This document shows, one piece after another, positions 1-6,268 of a stretch of DNA of 12,240 nt (the stretch's first letter is position 1; each line of letters opens with the position of its first letter). Position numbers and translations under genes: made by a program. Source of the stretch: Gemmatimonadota bacterium (GTDB lineage Bacteria > Gemmatimonadota > Gemmatimonadetes > Gemmatimonadales > GWC2-71-9); assembly GCA_029859185.1 (NCBI GenBank), contig JAOUDR010000031.1, forward strand, positions 1 to 12,240. The letters run 5' to 3'. A model generated the notes under the pieces. It was not told the origin of the DNA. It saw only the letters and a list, made by a program, of their open reading frames with translations, and searched no databases.

Positions 1-2
1 AC

Positions 3-578
3 AGTCCCATGGCGATCGAGGCGACGGATGTGTATCGCAAGCACCGCGAAGACTACGACGAGGAGATGCTGGCCCTCGTCGACCGGGGCGGCACGCCGTT
101 CCGCACGCGCCAGTTCGCCACCGCCCCTTCGCGGCAGGATTCGATCCGCCTCAACGACCTCGTCGGACCCGTGATCATCATCTCCGCCTCGGGGATGGTG
201 ACCGGTGGGCGCGTCCTGCATCACATGAACCTCCGTCTGCCGGACCCGCGCACGACGGTGCTGCTCGTCGGGTTTCAGGCGCAGGGCACCCGCGGACGGG
301 CAATGCAGGAGGGCAAACGTGACATCCGCATGTTTGGCCGCGAGGTGACCGTGCGAGCCAAAGTCGAAACGCTCGACGGCATGTCGGCGCATGCCGATCA
401 AGGGGAGATCCTCCGCTGGCTCGGCGGGTTCAAACGCCCACCGCATCGCACCTATCTCGTCCACGCCGAGCCCTCGGCCGCCGACGCCCTGCACGCAACC
501 ATCAGCCGGACACTCGGATGGTCGGTGCGGCCGGCCGTCGACGGGGAGACGATTCCGCTGGGGAACGGCGCGACCTAG
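3..578 (+). CDS. Beta-CASP metallo-beta-lactamase-fold RNase-like protein, C-terminal part (5' truncated by window edge)
   Basis: The reading frame is open from the first complete codon and begins SPMAIEATDVY, the segment that usually follows LD in beta-CASP nucleases, so the true start and the N-terminal metallo-beta-lactamase HXHXDH motif lie outside the window. Visible, counting from the Met at position 9: SASGMVTGGRVLHH (about 59-72, a beta-CASP motif with its His pair), GFQAQGTRGR (88-97), SAHAD (126-130) and a motif-4-like VHAEP (151-155). These fit the bacterial and archaeal family related to CPSF/Int9 and to YgjB-type exonucleases, which bind two Zn ions and process RNA in the cytoplasm. 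The C-terminus looks complete, ending in TAG. It converges on the CBS/RtcB block, so it is not in that operon, but its proposed RNA substrate fits an RNA-ligase neighbour. The family call is solid; the exact substrate is unknown. Confidence 0.88.
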   Translation, partial: SPMAIEATDVYRKHREDYDEEMLALVDRGGTPFRTRQFATAPSRQDSIRLNDLVGPVIIISASGMVTGGRVLHHMNLRLPDPRTTVLLVGFQAQGTRGRAMQEGKRDIRMFGREVTVRAKVETLDGMSAHADQGEILRWLGGFKRPPHRTYLVHAEPSAADALHATISRTLGWSVRPAVDGETIPLGNGAT

Positions 579-585
579 AGCCCCG

Positions 586-630
586 AAAAAAGCGGGTGCG
601 CCAATGGCCTTTCGGCTCACGACGCACCCG
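586..630 (-). terminator. Intrinsic terminator of the minus-strand CBS gene
   Basis: Arms CGGGTGCG (593-600) and CGCACCCG (623-630) pair perfectly over 8 bp, with a small inner GCC/GGC stem in the loop. Read on the minus strand, the hairpin is followed one base later by six T residues (A586-A591 on the plus strand), the classical layout. It lies 25 bp past the CBS stop codon. The hairpin may also help stop the convergent plus-strand gene ending at 578, but there is no T tract in that direction. Confidence 0.8.
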
Positions 631-654
631 GCGCGCGGAGAAGACCTGGGAGCC

Positions 655-1056
655 TTAAATCTTCGCCGTCGCGACTCCTCGGACGATGTCGCTCTGGGAG
701 ATCACGCCCACGAGTCGTCCGTCTTCCACGACGAACAGTCGGTGGACTTCGAGATAGAGCATCTGCTGCGCGGCCTCTTTGACGTCTGCTTCCATGCGCA
801 CCGTGGCAGGCCGCGGCGTCATGAGATCGCGCACTTCGGTATCCTCGAACAGCTGTTCCCGTGCCTTGTTGTCCGTCGCCTCGGCGGCCGCTTCGAGAAT
901 GTCCGTCGTCGAGACGACGCCAAGCAGCCGATGGTGGAGATCGACCACCGGTAACGCGGAGATGTGGTGTTCGGTCATCAAGCCAACGGCGTCCGCAACC
1001 GACATGTCGGGCGCAACGGCTTTCACGTCGGACACCATGAGTTCGGCCACCCGCAT
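655..1056 (-). CDS. Two-CBS-domain protein (CBS pair), 133 aa
   Basis: A stand-alone CBS pair. Domain 1 is residues 1-58, with ALPVVD and GVVSTTDIL; domain 2 is about 72-130, with HRLFVVEDGRLVGVISQSDIV. The two halves form a Bateman module that in known relatives binds adenine nucleotides or similar ligands. No catalytic domain is attached, so it is probably a small soluble sensor or modulator. The start at 1056 was chosen over the upstream ATG at 1086 because AGGAGG sits five bases before it and the protein then begins directly with MRVAELM, as usual in this family. Its size is close to mycobacterial hypoxic response protein 1. It is the last gene of the archease-rtcB block, 98 bp after the preceding gene, so it may also have its own promoter. 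The ligand is unknown. Confidence 0.9.
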   Translation of the reverse strand: MRVAELMVSDVKAVAPDMSVADAVGLMTEHHISALPVVDLHHRLLGVVSTTDILEAAAEATDNKAREQLFEDTEVRDLMTPRPATVRMEADVKEAAQQMLYLEVHRLFVVEDGRLVGVISQSDIVRGVATAKI

Positions 1057-1154
1057 GGCTTCCTCCTTGGACCCGCGTGTTGGCATCGATCCACCCCCCT
1101 CAGTGCGAGAGTACCGGGGGGCACGTCAAGTTTGCGTGAAGGGCGGATGAAGAT

Positions 1155-1397
1155 TCAGGATACGTCCCGATCTCGGTCTTCATCACTCGGCTCGAGGTCA
1201 TCCTCGAACACACCCTGCCGATACGCGATTGCCCGAAGCGTGGTCTCGTCGAGGCCACGGAACATCTCCGACATGCGATTGAGGGCCAGGGGGCGGCTGC
1301 TCGCGGCGTAGGTCCGATCGAGCGAGCTCACGATGGCCTGCACGATCTCCTCTTTCCCCTGCCACTCGGTCTCTTCCGTCTTCGGGATCCGTGTCAT
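1155..1397 (-). CDS. Small conserved-looking hypothetical protein, 80 aa
   Basis: I do not recognise this protein. The start at 1397 is supported by GGGAGG about four bases upstream; an in-frame ATG at 1421 lacks such a site. The product is soluble with no signal peptide or membrane segment. It is highly charged, has a predicted helical middle (GKEEIVQAIVSSLDRTYAAS and the following RPLALNRMSEMF region) and ends in a very acidic tail (EDDLEPSDEDRDRD). It has no Cys or His. The gene lies between rtcB (58 bp upstream) and the CBS gene on the same strand, so it is probably cotranscribed with at least one of them. A small partner or regulator of the RNA-repair or stress proteins is possible, but that is inferred only from position. 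Confidence 0.7.
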   Translation of the reverse strand: MTRIPKTEETEWQGKEEIVQAIVSSLDRTYAASSRPLALNRMSEMFRGLDETTLRAIAYRQGVFEDDLEPSDEDRDRDVS

Positions 1398-1433
1398 CGG
1401 TCCTCCCGTGTCAGGGTTCACTCTCGCGCAAGT

Positions 1434-1451
1434 TGCCGCGGGGACGCGGCA
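1434..1451 (-). terminator. Stem-loop just after rtcB (weak terminator or mRNA-processing hairpin)
   Basis: TGCCGCG (1434-1440) and CGCGGCA (1445-1451) form a 7-bp GC-rich stem with a GGGA loop (TCCC on the minus strand), four bases after the rtcB stop codon. No T tract follows in either direction, so it is not a clear intrinsic terminator. It could lower read-through into the 80-residue gene or stabilise the archease-rtcB mRNA 3' end. Confidence 0.35.
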
Positions 1452-1455
1452 CCCG

Positions 1456-2895
1456 CTACCCCTTCAATACCCCCACGGGCACGAGTCGTGCGACCTTGCG
1501 TGCCAGGCGTGCCGCGTGCACGACGTCAACCACCCGATCAACGTCCTTGTACGCCTGCGGGGCCTCTTCGGCGAGCTCCCGGTTGCCCGCCCCGGTGACC
1601 AGAATGCCCCGATTGGCGAGCGACTGCCGTACCGCCTGGCCCGGCTGCGCGGCGCGGGCGGCGTGCCGGCTCATCGCCCGCCCGGCTCCGTGGCAGCAGC
1701 TCCCGAACGATCGGTCAAGCGCCTCGTCCGTGCCCACCAGGACATAGGAGGCGGTTCCCATACTGCCGGGGATCAGCACCGGCTGGCCCATCGTGCGGTA
1801 GCGCGCCGGCGTCTCGGGATGCGACGGACCGAAGGCGCGCGTGGCGCCCTTGCGATGCACCACGAGCTGGCGTGCGCCGTGCGTTTCCAGTTTCGCCATG
1901 TTGTGCGCCACGTCGTACACGAGCCGCAGCGTGACGTCGCCGCCGACCACGGCTCCGAATGCGGCTCGAATCGCGTGGGTGATGGCCTGCCGATTCGCGA
2001 ACGCGAAGTTGGCGGCCGCGCACATCGCGCCAAAGTAGCGCTGCCCCTCCGGGGATCGGAACGGGGCGCAGGCAAGCTCGCGGTCGGGCAGATGGATGGC
2101 CTCCCGCCGCATCACCGCATCCATCGCGCGTACGTAGTCCGTGCATACCTGATGGCCCAACCCACGGGAGCCCGTGTGCACGAGGACCACGCAGTCACCC
2201 TCCCGGAGACCCATCGCCGTGCCGGCCGCGGAATCGAGCACGGTTTCCACCTGCTGGATCTCCACGAAGTGGTTGCCGGAACCGAGCGTGCCGAGCTGGT
2301 CATGTCCGCGGTGCTTGGCCCGATCCGAGACCGCGTCCGAGTTGGCGTCCGGCAGCGCGCCACCCGCCTCCGTGTGCGCGAGGTCATCCGGCGTGGCGAG
2401 TTCCCGATCGAGCAGTGCGCGGCACCCTCGGGCCAGCACCCCGTCGAGCGCGTCCCGCTCCAGCGACAGATGCCCGCCCCGCCCGGCGCCGGAGGGGACC
2501 CGCCGGCTGAGCTCGTGCATCAAGGCGGCGAGATGCGGTCGCACGACCGTCATCGGTACGCCCGACGCCAGGAGTCGGACGCCGCAGTTGATGTCGTAGC
2601 CGACACCGCCAGGCGAGATCACCCCGTCGCCCGCGCGAAACGCGGCGACACCGCCTACGGGAAACCCGTAGCCCTCATGCGCGTCCGGCATGGCCAGCGC
2701 CGGCGTCTCGATTCCCGGAAGCGTGGCCACGTTCACGAGCTGGTCGATGGTCCGGTCCCGCCGAATCTGGTCCCACAGGTAGTCGTCCGCGAACACGCGG
2801 GCGGCCACCCGCATGTCGTTCCGGGCCGATGCCGGAATCTCGACGAGCTGGTGGTCGAGACGCGTGGACGCATAGGTCCGCGACGCTTTGGTCAT
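1456..2895 (-). CDS. rtcB: RNA-splicing ligase RtcB, 479 aa
   Basis: Joins RNA 2',3'-cyclic-phosphate or 3'-phosphate ends to 5'-OH ends using GTP and Mn2+, through a histidine-GMP intermediate. Family landmarks are all present in order: MPDAHEGYGFPVGG (69-82), GVGYDINCGVRLL (97-109; metal ligands Asp101, Cys104), LGSGNHFVEI (204-213; His209), HTGSRGLGH (240-248; His240), YDVAHNMAK (327-335; His330), VHRKGATRAFGP (346-357), IPGSMGTASYV (375-385) and SCCHGAGR (399-406), whose His402 matches the guanylylated His. Length is normal for the family. The start at 2895 was chosen because its ATG overlaps the archease TGA by 4 bp (ATGA) and longer in-frame extensions are low-complexity, Gly/Arg-rich and unlike RtcB. 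Translation is therefore probably coupled to archease. In bacteria RtcB is used for RNA repair or stress responses. Confidence 0.97.
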   Translation of the reverse strand: MTKASRTYASTRLDHQLVEIPASARNDMRVAARVFADDYLWDQIRRDRTIDQLVNVATLPGIETPALAMPDAHEGYGFPVGGVAAFRAGDGVISPGGVGYDINCGVRLLASGVPMTVVRPHLAALMHELSRRVPSGAGRGGHLSLERDALDGVLARGCRALLDRELATPDDLAHTEAGGALPDANSDAVSDRAKHRGHDQLGTLGSGNHFVEIQQVETVLDSAAGTAMGLREGDCVVLVHTGSRGLGHQVCTDYVRAMDAVMRREAIHLPDRELACAPFRSPEGQRYFGAMCAAANFAFANRQAITHAIRAAFGAVVGGDVTLRLVYDVAHNMAKLETHGARQLVVHRKGATRAFGPSHPETPARYRTMGQPVLIPGSMGTASYVLVGTDEALDRSFGSCCHGAGRAMSRHAARAAQPGQAVRQSLANRGILVTGAGNRELAEEAPQAYKDVDRVVDVVHAARLARKVARLVPVGVLKG

Positions 2896-3338
2896 ACGTC
2901 GAAGATCACCTCCGCCTCCCACCCCTGCGGCCCCGCGCGCAGGGCAAGACCGTGATGGGTGGCGCTCTTGATGCGGGACGGTGCGGCCCGCAGTCGGGCA
3001 CCCGCAACCTGCAGCACGACGCGGTCGGGCTGCCAGGACACTGCCCGTGCAGTACGGGGAGCCCAGCACTCGGTCTCGGCGAGATAGATCAATTCGTTGA
3101 GGAGGTCAACCAGCAACGCCTCCGCGTCCACCGACTCGACCAGGATCGTCCGTTCGAGATCCGCCCCTGTCGGCGGAACGGCACCGGTCTCCGCCATGAC
3201 CAACAGTCCGAGTGCCCGGCAGGCCTCGGCACACAGCTCGGCCGGCGTGTCGGCGGTCAGCCGCAGCGCGAGCTCGGCGGTGTGCGCGACGAAGTCGTGA
3301 CGCGCGGGCACGGTGCCTACAACGCCTGACGCTCGCAT
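2892..3338 (-). CDS. Archease (RtcB cofactor), 148 aa
   Basis: Archease promotes RtcB guanylylation and multiple turnover. Seen here: the N-terminal HTAELALRLTADTPAEL segment (19-35), the central DAEALLVDLLNELIYLAE helix (71-88), KSATHHGLAL (124-133, matching the usual KAVTYH segment) and the C-terminal VIFDV (144-148), whose Asp is part of the metal site in characterised archeases. The usual HTAD Asp is Glu22 here. Length is typical. No good Shine-Dalgarno precedes the ATG at 3338, so the exact start is less sure, but the HTAE segment would be lost with later ATG starts. The stop overlaps the rtcB start by 4 bp, giving a two-gene RNA-ligation operon head. Confidence 0.92.
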   Translation of the reverse strand: MRASGVVGTVPARHDFVAHTAELALRLTADTPAELCAEACRALGLLVMAETGAVPPTGADLERTILVESVDAEALLVDLLNELIYLAETECWAPRTARAVSWQPDRVVLQVAGARLRAAPSRIKSATHHGLALRAGPQGWEAEVIFDV

Positions 3339-3553
3339 CGGGGGACTGCCAATGCGTCTCGGGATGGTGGTCGGGACATGGCAGGAAATCTGCCCTCTTT
3401 CGGACCGGGATGCGCAGGCAAGAGGCGATGAAGGTTCATTACCGCTGGCTTCACGCCCGGCTCACGGCGCGAGCGGGAAGCTCGGGATTGGGCAGGGCTT
3501 GCCGCCTCTCGGCAGATGCGCCATATCCCGTCAGGGTTGGAGGCACCGGCGCC
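3339..3553. other. Divergent intergenic region between archease and the OsmC-like gene
   Basis: This 215-bp gap must hold promoters for both directions. I see no convincing protein-coding gene. Two short perfect inverted repeats stand out: GGCAG-gaaat-CTGCC (3380-3394) and TGCCG-cctct-CGGCA (3500-3514). Either could be an operator or chance in GC-rich DNA. I could not assign -35/-10 pairs with confidence. The right end carries GGAGG about 10 bases before the OsmC-like start. Confidence 0.4.
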
Positions 3554-3994
3554 ATGGACACACAGCACTTTCGCGTGACGCTCTCCCGGCGCGACGGGTA
3601 CGCGTTCGCCGCGCAGTTCGACAACGACGCATGGCCGGACATCATGGTGGACGAGTCTCCGCCCCTCGGCACCGGTCTCGGCCCCACACCGACGCGCATG
3701 CTCGGCGTGGCCGTGGGTCATTGCCTGGCCGCAAGCCTCTTGTTCTGTCTGAGCAAGGCCCGAGTCGATGTCAGTGACTTCGGGGCCAGCGTCGAGGGAA
3801 CCGTCGCGCGCAACGACGAGGGTCGCCTCCGAATCTCGGAGTTGCGCGTGACCCTGACCCCGGCGGTGCGTGACGCGGAGCGTGAGCGGATGCAACGGTG
3901 CCTGAGTCTGTTCGAGGACTTCTGCACGGTCACGGCATCGATACGCAAGGGGATTCCCGTTCACGTCGAGGTCACGCCGACCTCGAGCGGCTGA
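3554..3994 (+). CDS. OsmC/Ohr-family protein, 146 aa
   Basis: OsmC/Ohr proteins reduce organic hydroperoxides through two Cys. Here both family positions are occupied: Cys57 in LGVAVGHCLAASLLFCLSK, matching the long central helix with the peroxidatic Cys, and Cys124 in EDFCTVTASIRKGIPVHVEV, matching the C-terminal resolving Cys. Two further Cys, 65 and 116, are present. The N-terminus contains the strand pattern YAFAAQFDNDAWPDIMVDESPPLGTG-like, in which the D-E-(S/P)-PP-L-G-TG turn is typical. Length is normal. The start at 3554 has GGAGG about 10 bases upstream and gives a normal OsmC N-terminus. It lies 22 bp before the universal stress gene on the same strand, so the two are probably cotranscribed. 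Whether it is an active peroxidase or one of the less characterised OsmC subgroups is not clear. Confidence 0.87.
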   Translation: MDTQHFRVTLSRRDGYAFAAQFDNDAWPDIMVDESPPLGTGLGPTPTRMLGVAVGHCLAASLLFCLSKARVDVSDFGASVEGTVARNDEGRLRISELRVTLTPAVRDAERERMQRCLSLFEDFCTVTASIRKGIPVHVEVTPTSSG

Positions 3995-4016
3995 GCACCG
4001 GCGGCAGGGAGGCGAG

Positions 4017-4913
4017 ATGACATCATCCAACTGGCAGCCCGTCGTCATTGGCGTGGATTCGTCCCCGGCCGCGGCCGAGGCCGTGCGCGTGGGGTGGACG
4101 ATCGCGCGGACGGTGAACGTCCCGTGCCACCTGGTACACGCCACGCCGGAGGCATGGACGGTCCCCACGGCGCCGCACGCCGGCACCGAGCAGCCTGAGT
4201 TGCTGAACGAGGCGGTGCGTGACGCCGCGAAATCGGCGGTACGTGACACGCTGGCGGACGCCGTGCCGGACGAGGCCCTCCAATTCCTCGAGGTCCGCAC
4301 GGGTCGATCGGCGACCGTGATCCGTGACTGCGTGCGCGAATGGCAGGCGGGGCTTGCCGTGCTGGGTGGCAAACACCACTCGATGCTCGGGCGGTGGGTC
4401 AGCGGCTCGACGGCGCACACGCTCGTGCGCTCGCTCGACGTGCCGCTCTTCGTCACCGCGCATACACCCCTCCCGATCCAGCGCATCGTGGCTGCCGTGG
4501 ATCTCAGTGACGCCGCGGGCCCCACCATCCAAGCCGCCGAGCGGCTGGCGCAGGTATTCGGCGCGCGCCTGCACATCGTGCACATCGTGGAACCGCTGCC
4601 GATCATCCCGGACACACCGCTGCAGTTCAACGACGACGAAGTGTACCGACGTTCGGAGGAGCATCTCGACCAGTATGTGTGGCCGCTGATCGCGTACCCC
4701 GGGACCACGACCGGACTGCGCCGCGGCGTGGCCGTCGACGCCATCACCGCCGAGGTAGCCGAACGAAATGCCGAGGTGGTCGTGCTGGGGTCGCATGGCA
4801 AGGGCTGGGTCGATCGCATCCTGATCGGGAGCGTGACCGAGCGTGTCCTCTCGGCACTGCCCTGTTCGATGTTCATCGTGCCGGTCATGGGCCCGGTCCC
4901 CCATCACAGATAG
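4017..4913 (+). CDS. Tandem universal stress protein (two Usp domains), 298 aa
   Basis: Two UspA folds in one chain: residues 8-147 and 154-291. Each begins with the beta1-Asp motif (VIGVDSS, VAAVDLS). The second has a perfect ATP-binding signature G-2X-G-9X-G-S: Gly258, Gly261, Gly271-Ser272 in LGSHGKGWVDRILIGS. In the first this is degenerate (Gly118, then His121 where Gly is expected, then eight residues before GS), so only domain 2 is predicted to bind ATP in the standard way. GGGAGG four bases upstream fixes the start. Length is close to mycobacterial Rv2623, a tandem Usp that binds ATP and affects growth arrest. It follows the OsmC-like gene by 22 bp, and a histidine kinase starts 50 bp after it. 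A cytoplasmic stress role is likely; its specific target is unknown. Confidence 0.93.
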   Translation: MTSSNWQPVVIGVDSSPAAAEAVRVGWTIARTVNVPCHLVHATPEAWTVPTAPHAGTEQPELLNEAVRDAAKSAVRDTLADAVPDEALQFLEVRTGRSATVIRDCVREWQAGLAVLGGKHHSMLGRWVSGSTAHTLVRSLDVPLFVTAHTPLPIQRIVAAVDLSDAAGPTIQAAERLAQVFGARLHIVHIVEPLPIIPDTPLQFNDDEVYRRSEEHLDQYVWPLIAYPGTTTGLRRGVAVDAITAEVAERNAEVVVLGSHGKGWVDRILIGSVTERVLSALPCSMFIVPVMGPVPHHR

Positions 4914-4949
4914 CTCGCCTTCCCCGTAGCCCCCTCGCCACAACGCAAC

Positions 4950-4955
4950 TACTTT
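4950..4955 (+). promoter_or_regulatory. Possible -10 element for leaderless transcription of the GAF kinase
   Basis: TACTTT matches the TANNNT core of a -10 element and ends eight bases before the ATG at 4964. No Shine-Dalgarno precedes that ATG. Together these would suit a transcript starting at or next to the start codon. No good -35 was found at the usual distance. The TTGACA at 4957-4962 resembles a -35 but has no matching -10 downstream. Confidence 0.22.
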
Positions 4956-4963
4956 TTTGACAT

Positions 4964-6199
4964 ATGGTTGCGCAACCCAGCCACGCGCACTCCGATGCAG
5001 CGCGTCTTCGGCGTCTGGTCGAAGCCGGTATCCTCATCAACGCCGAGCGCTCCCTCGAGGCGGTGCTCCAGGCCGTGGTGGATGCCGCGCGCGATGTGAT
5101 CGGCGCGCGCTACGCCGCGTTGGGGGTGGTGGACGTCACCGGCACCGAACTCAGCCGCTTCGTCACGAGTGGGATGAGCCAGGAGCAGGCGGACCAGATC
5201 GGGCCACCACCGGCGGGGAAAGGCATCCTCGGGCTGCTCATCGCCGATCCCCGTCCGCTTCGCCTCGCGGACCTGAAGGCGCATCCCAAGGCGCACGGCT
5301 TCCCCGCCAATCACCCACCCATGGCGTCGTTTCTCGGCGTCCCGATCCGCGGCCGCAAGGGCGTGCTCGGCAACCTCTACCTGACCGACAAGGAGGGGGC
5401 CTCGGAGTTCACGGAGGCGGACGAAGCGGTGGCCGTCCTCCTCGCGGCGTCCGCGGCCGTGGCAGTCGACAATGCGATGCTGTTCGAGGAAAGCCAGCGG
5501 CTGCTGCACGAAGTCCGGTCGGTGCAGGCGTCACGGGACCGCTTCTTCGCGATGATCAACCACGAGGTGCGGAACGCGCTCACCGCGGTCTACGGGTGGT
5601 CAGACCTGTTGCTCCGCAAGCTCGGAGACCATCCTCCCCGGGCGGCCTCGGAGGTGTTCGAGTCCGCCGAGCGCGCGCTCACGTTGTTGAATGACATGCT
5701 GGATCTGAGCCGGTTGGAGGCCGACCGGCTTCGCCCCACGGTCCGAGCGACTGACGCGCGGCACCTGGTCCAGGATGCCGTGGCGTCGCTCGAGCCGATC
5801 GCCGCGCAGCGCGCCGTGCGACTCCACACGGAAGGCCTCGGCGACGAGATCGCCTGCGAAACGGACCCGCAGCGGGTGCGCCAGATCCTGATCAATTTGC
5901 TGAGCAACGCGGTCCGGCACAGCCCGGCGGAGGGCACCGTCCGCGTGGTGCTCCGGTCGGACGATCGGAGCCTGTGGTTTGATGTCGTGGATCGGGGCCC
6001 CGGAATTGCCGCCTCCGAACAATCCCGGATCTTCGAGGCGTTTCAGCGTGCAACGAGCGACGAGCGTGGCACCGGACTCGGCCTCACACTTTCCCGGCAG
6101 TTGGCACTGCTGCTCGGAGGCGACCTGCGGGTCCTGAGTGAAGTTGGTGTAGGATCGACATTTACGTTGGAGATCCCCCGGTCGTATAGGAGGGCTTGA
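4964..6199 (+). CDS. Soluble GAF-domain sensor histidine kinase, DosS-type GAF, 411 aa
   Basis: There is no signal peptide or membrane segment. A GAF domain (about 25-175) resembles those of mycobacterial DosS/DosT: GILGLLIADPRPLRLADL, GFPANHPPMASFLGVPIRG, LGNLYLTDKEG. His117 of HPPM aligns by motif with the proximal haem His149 of DosS, and Tyr139 of NLYL with DosS Tyr171. Haem binding and O2, NO or CO sensing are therefore possible, but other GAFs keep the same motifs. Next comes a HisKA domain with phospho-acceptor His200 in MINHEVRNALTAVYGWSDLLL, then HATPase: N box ILINLLSNAVRH (308-319), DRGPGIA (343-349), IFEAFQR and GTGLGLTLSRQL (369-380). Unlike DosS it uses a classical HisKA domain instead of HisKA_3. 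No cognate regulator is fused. The start is the only ATG giving the full N-terminus but lacks a Shine-Dalgarno. The OmpR-type regulator gene begins 69 bp later with its own kinase behind it, so the partner is uncertain. Confidence 0.92.
   Translation: MVAQPSHAHSDAARLRRLVEAGILINAERSLEAVLQAVVDAARDVIGARYAALGVVDVTGTELSRFVTSGMSQEQADQIGPPPAGKGILGLLIADPRPLRLADLKAHPKAHGFPANHPPMASFLGVPIRGRKGVLGNLYLTDKEGASEFTEADEAVAVLLAASAAVAVDNAMLFEESQRLLHEVRSVQASRDRFFAMINHEVRNALTAVYGWSDLLLRKLGDHPPRAASEVFESAERALTLLNDMLDLSRLEADRLRPTVRATDARHLVQDAVASLEPIAAQRAVRLHTEGLGDEIACETDPQRVRQILINLLSNAVRHSPAEGTVRVVLRSDDRSLWFDVVDRGPGIAASEQSRIFEAFQRATSDERGTGLGLTLSRQLALLLGGDLRVLSEVGVGSTFTLEIPRSYRRA
4966..4977. repeat. Perfect 12-bp palindrome overlapping the GAF-kinase start codon
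   Basis: GGTTGCGCAACC is its own reverse complement. Its first base is the G of the ATG at 4964-4966. It could be an operator for a dimeric repressor or autoregulator, or chance: it also encodes Val-Ala-Gln. Confidence 0.4.
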
Positions 6200-6211
6200 C
6201 CCGTAAAGCTT

Positions 6212-6229
6212 CCTTCACCAAACCTTTAG
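6212..6229 (+). promoter_or_regulatory. Two direct-repeat heptamers with 11-bp phasing upstream of the response regulator (putative autoregulatory site)
   Basis: CCTTCAC (6212-6218) and CCTTTAG (6223-6229) start exactly 11 bp apart, the spacing bound by OmpR/PhoB-family regulators. They lie 39 bp before the regulator ATG in the 69-bp gap after the GAF-kinase gene. The same pattern recurs at 8393-8421. The repeat pattern is seen; the binding is inferred. A TACCTT (-10-like) at 6251-6256 follows but would leave a very short leader. Confidence 0.45.
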
Positions 6230-6268
6230 CTCCGAATAACCGCAGCCGCCTACCTTCATGTGGGACAT

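Noticed and set aside
1094..1121. CCCCCC (1094-1099) and GGGGGG (1116-1121) hairpin ahead of the CBS gene
   Set aside because: Only six G-C pairs around a 16-base loop, no T tract, and simple homopolymer arms; too weak to call a terminator or riboswitch.
1333..2955. A 540-codon plus-strand open frame opposite rtcB
   Set aside because: It mirrors rtcB in the antisense direction. It is rich in Arg, His and Gly with no domain, while the minus strand carries every RtcB motif. Long antisense frames are expected in DNA with this GC bias.
2896..3069. A 58-residue N-terminal extension of RtcB
   Set aside because: It lies wholly inside archease in another frame, has low-complexity composition, and the ATGA overlap gives a better start at 2895.
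3317..4888. A 523-codon minus-strand open frame opposite the OsmC and Usp genes
   Set aside because: Its composition is Ser/Thr/Arg-rich low complexity, and both plus-strand genes have clear family motifs.
4957..4962. TTGACA as a -35 element
   Set aside because: A perfect match by itself, but no -10 element lies 16-18 bp downstream; that position is GC-rich coding sequence of the kinase.
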